DNA of 43,964 bases, taken from positions 1-43,964 of the forward strand of contig WOZJ01000041.1 in NCBI GenBank assembly GCA_011620345.1. Direction: 5' to 3'. Origin of the DNA: Nitrospirota bacterium. GTDB lineage: Bacteria; UBA2233. Each line of letters opens with the position of its first letter. Position 1 is the first letter of the stretch. Under the pieces are notes generated by a model. It was not told the origin of the DNA, ran no database searches, and worked only from the letters and a program-made list of their open reading frames with translations. A program made the translations under genes and the position numbers. This document shows, piece by piece, positions 42,654-43,964 of this stretch.

Positions 42654-43643
42654 ATGCCACGCACCGATAGCGCCTCGGAACGAATCGTTTACCTGACTGG
42701 CGGGGTAGGGGGCTCTCGCTTCCTGTCCGGCCTTGTGCGCCATGTCAGCCCAAATCAGCTTTGCATCGTCGTAAACACGGCCGATGACAGGGATTTCTTT
42801 GGTCTGCACGTAAGCCCGGACCTCGATACGGTTCTTTACAAGCTTTCTGGCGTCGTCTCAGGAGAGGGCTGGGGGGTGCGGGGGGATACCTTCTTTTGCT
42901 TAGAGCAGATCTCGAAGCTTGGCGAGGAGGCGTGGTTTCGGCTTGGTGACAAGGATTTGGCCACGCACATCCTAAGGACCAAGCTGTTGCGCCAAGGGCT
43001 TCCGCTTCACTCGGTGACGGAGAGGCTTGCAAAGAGGTTCGGAATTCCGTGGAGAATCCTGCCGATGTCTGATGACCCTGTCGAGACATGGATCAAGACG
43101 GAGGAACACGGCTGGGTTCACTTTCAGGAATACCTCGTGAAATACCGAAGCATGCCCAGCGTGCTCGATGTCCGCTACAAGGGCGTCCGAGCCGCACGAG
43201 CAACGCAGGAGGTGCTAGAGGCGCTCGAGCGCGCAAGCCTTGTCATTATAGGGCCGAGCAACCCGATCACAAGCATAGGCCCCATCTTGGCGCTTCGAGG
43301 CGTCAAGCCACTTTTGAGGGCCTTAAACAAGCCTGTTGTGGCCGTAAGTCCCCTGATCGGCGGTAGGCCTGTCAAGGGCCCGCTCGATAAGCTTTTCCTT
43401 GCCATAGGGCTAGAACCCGGCAACCTTGCAGTGGCAAGCCGCTACCGCACATTCTTAAGGGGCCTCGTGATTGACCAGGCCGACCGAAGCGATGCAGGGG
43501 CTCTAGCCAAAAATGGCCTGCAGGTGCTTGTCACCGATACGCTTATGCGCACGCAAGAAGATGCTGACCTGCTTGCCGGGGTGACCCTTTCGTTCGCCCG
43601 GGATCTTTCCGCCTTGCCGGACTGTTCGAGTAAAACCGCCTAA
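42654..43643 (+). CDS. cofD: CofD/FbiA: 2-phospho-L-lactate (phosphoenolpyruvate) transferase of coenzyme F420 synthesis
   Basis: 329 aa. Transfers the phospholactyl or phosphoenolpyruvyl group from its GDP-linked donor to the deazaflavin Fo, giving F420-0 or its dehydro form. Seen: YLTGGVGGSRFLSGL (about 13-27), VVNTADDRDFFGLHVSPDLDTVLY (about 39-62), DKDLATHILRT, PMSDDPVETWI (about 138-148), FQEYLVKYRS, IIGPSNPITSIGPIL (about 197-211) and AVSPLIGGRPVKGP (about 228-241), all family hallmarks. No cofC, cofE, cofG or cofH gene is within the window. Plus strand, 94 bases after the NamZ gene. Confidence 0.93.
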   Translation: MPRTDSASERIVYLTGGVGGSRFLSGLVRHVSPNQLCIVVNTADDRDFFGLHVSPDLDTVLYKLSGVVSGEGWGVRGDTFFCLEQISKLGEEAWFRLGDKDLATHILRTKLLRQGLPLHSVTERLAKRFGIPWRILPMSDDPVETWIKTEEHGWVHFQEYLVKYRSMPSVLDVRYKGVRAARATQEVLEALERASLVIIGPSNPITSIGPILALRGVKPLLRALNKPVVAVSPLIGGRPVKGPLDKLFLAIGLEPGNLAVASRYRTFLRGLVIDQADRSDAGALAKNGLQVLVTDTLMRTQEDADLLAGVTLSFARDLSALPDCSSKTA

Positions 43644-43964
43644 GGCGTCTTCGTACAACCTCCCGTCCCAGCCACCCGGCGAACAGTTTCGACAAGCCGT
43701 CTTCCGCGCGGAGGGCGTAGTCTTGGGACGGCCAAACGGGGATCTCCCGTAGGTCCCTGCCTCTACGATGTTTTGTCTACTCCGCCATGCGTTGTTAAGC
43801 CCTCAAGCCGCACCTTGCAAGGATAAGCCGGGGAAAGCCCTCGAGCAGCGAGCGAGCGACGATCTAACAGGCAATCCCAGGGCCTTTTCTAAAAAATGAC
43901 ACCCGTAGAAGCAGTCTCTTTCGTAGTGAAGAAAATATGTGTTGAAAAAGTGAACCTCAAAAAG
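43644..43964. other. Gene-free right end with inverted repeats, possible structured RNA
   Basis: No convincing protein frame in 320 bases. CCGTCCCA (43663-43670) is exactly complementary to TGGGACGG (43724-43731), enclosing 53 bases that contain the self-complementary CCGCGCGG. Directly after lies a hairpin ACGGG-GATCT-CCCGT (43736-43750). I looked for tmRNA, SRP RNA and RNase P core motifs and found none. The last 90 bases are AT-richer and may lead into the next gene. Confidence 0.35.

Overview
The window (about 44 kb, moderately GC-rich) comes from a diderm bacterium. It has a complete tolQRAB-pal-cpoB envelope cluster, a lipid A acyltransferase-like protein, several lipoproteins and a groESL operon with a CIRCE operator. 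A cofD gene implies coenzyme F420. Lineage cannot be fixed from this sequence; a deep-branching group of the NC10/Desulfobacterota kind would fit, but that is only an impression.

Left part (1-3.4 kb, all on the minus strand): a tightly coupled operon of gpsA, a HAD phosphatase and a GT20 synthase that looks like glucosylglycerol-phosphate synthase rather than OtsA. Together they would convert DHAP plus a sugar nucleotide into the compatible solute glucosylglycerol.

3.6-10.7 kb: an accessory block, all on the minus strand, with arsenosugar-type genes: the radical SAM protein ArsS, a fusion of the two arsenosugar-associated glycosyltransferases, a mercuric-reductase-like flavoprotein, a TVP38 membrane protein and a fatty acid hydroxylase. 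No arsM is present. Between these genes lie decayed remnants of an aquaporin, a histidine kinase, a GH15 glucoamylase and a small ORF downstream of arsS. The block ends next to the intact ssrA terminator.

10.8-19.3 kb: housekeeping genes. grx-smpB-ssrA form a minus-strand unit (tmRNA tag ADEDVEYALAA). Then come an LpxL-like acyltransferase, tRNA-Gly(CCC), an orphan FetB-like permease with a lipoprotein, a baeRF protein, a polytopic membrane protein, groESL and a small secreted acidic protein.

19.6-25.5 kb: aroF, then tolQ-tolR-tolA-tolB-pal-cpoB on the plus strand.

25.5-36.8 kb: metabolic and information genes. These are an OYE flavoprotein, a DUF429 protein, a dihydropyrimidinase homologue that has lost most metal ligands, typA, an SCP2 protein, a CoA-transferase, trmO, a ModE-type HTH protein, an aldehyde dehydrogenase, yacG, a CoA-pyrophosphatase-type Nudix gene and tRNA-Arg(TCT), whose 5' end overlaps the Nudix stop codon.

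36.9-44 kb: a large PAS-GGDEF-EAL sensor preceded by a 41-codon small ORF with a consensus ribosome binding site, tRNA-Gln(CTG), a NamZ-type (DUF1343) muramidase, cofD, and a 320-base gene-free end with inverted repeats that may be a structured RNA.

Many genes start at GTG or TTG. Several recognisable sigma70-like promoters are present, some with C-rich -10 hexamers.
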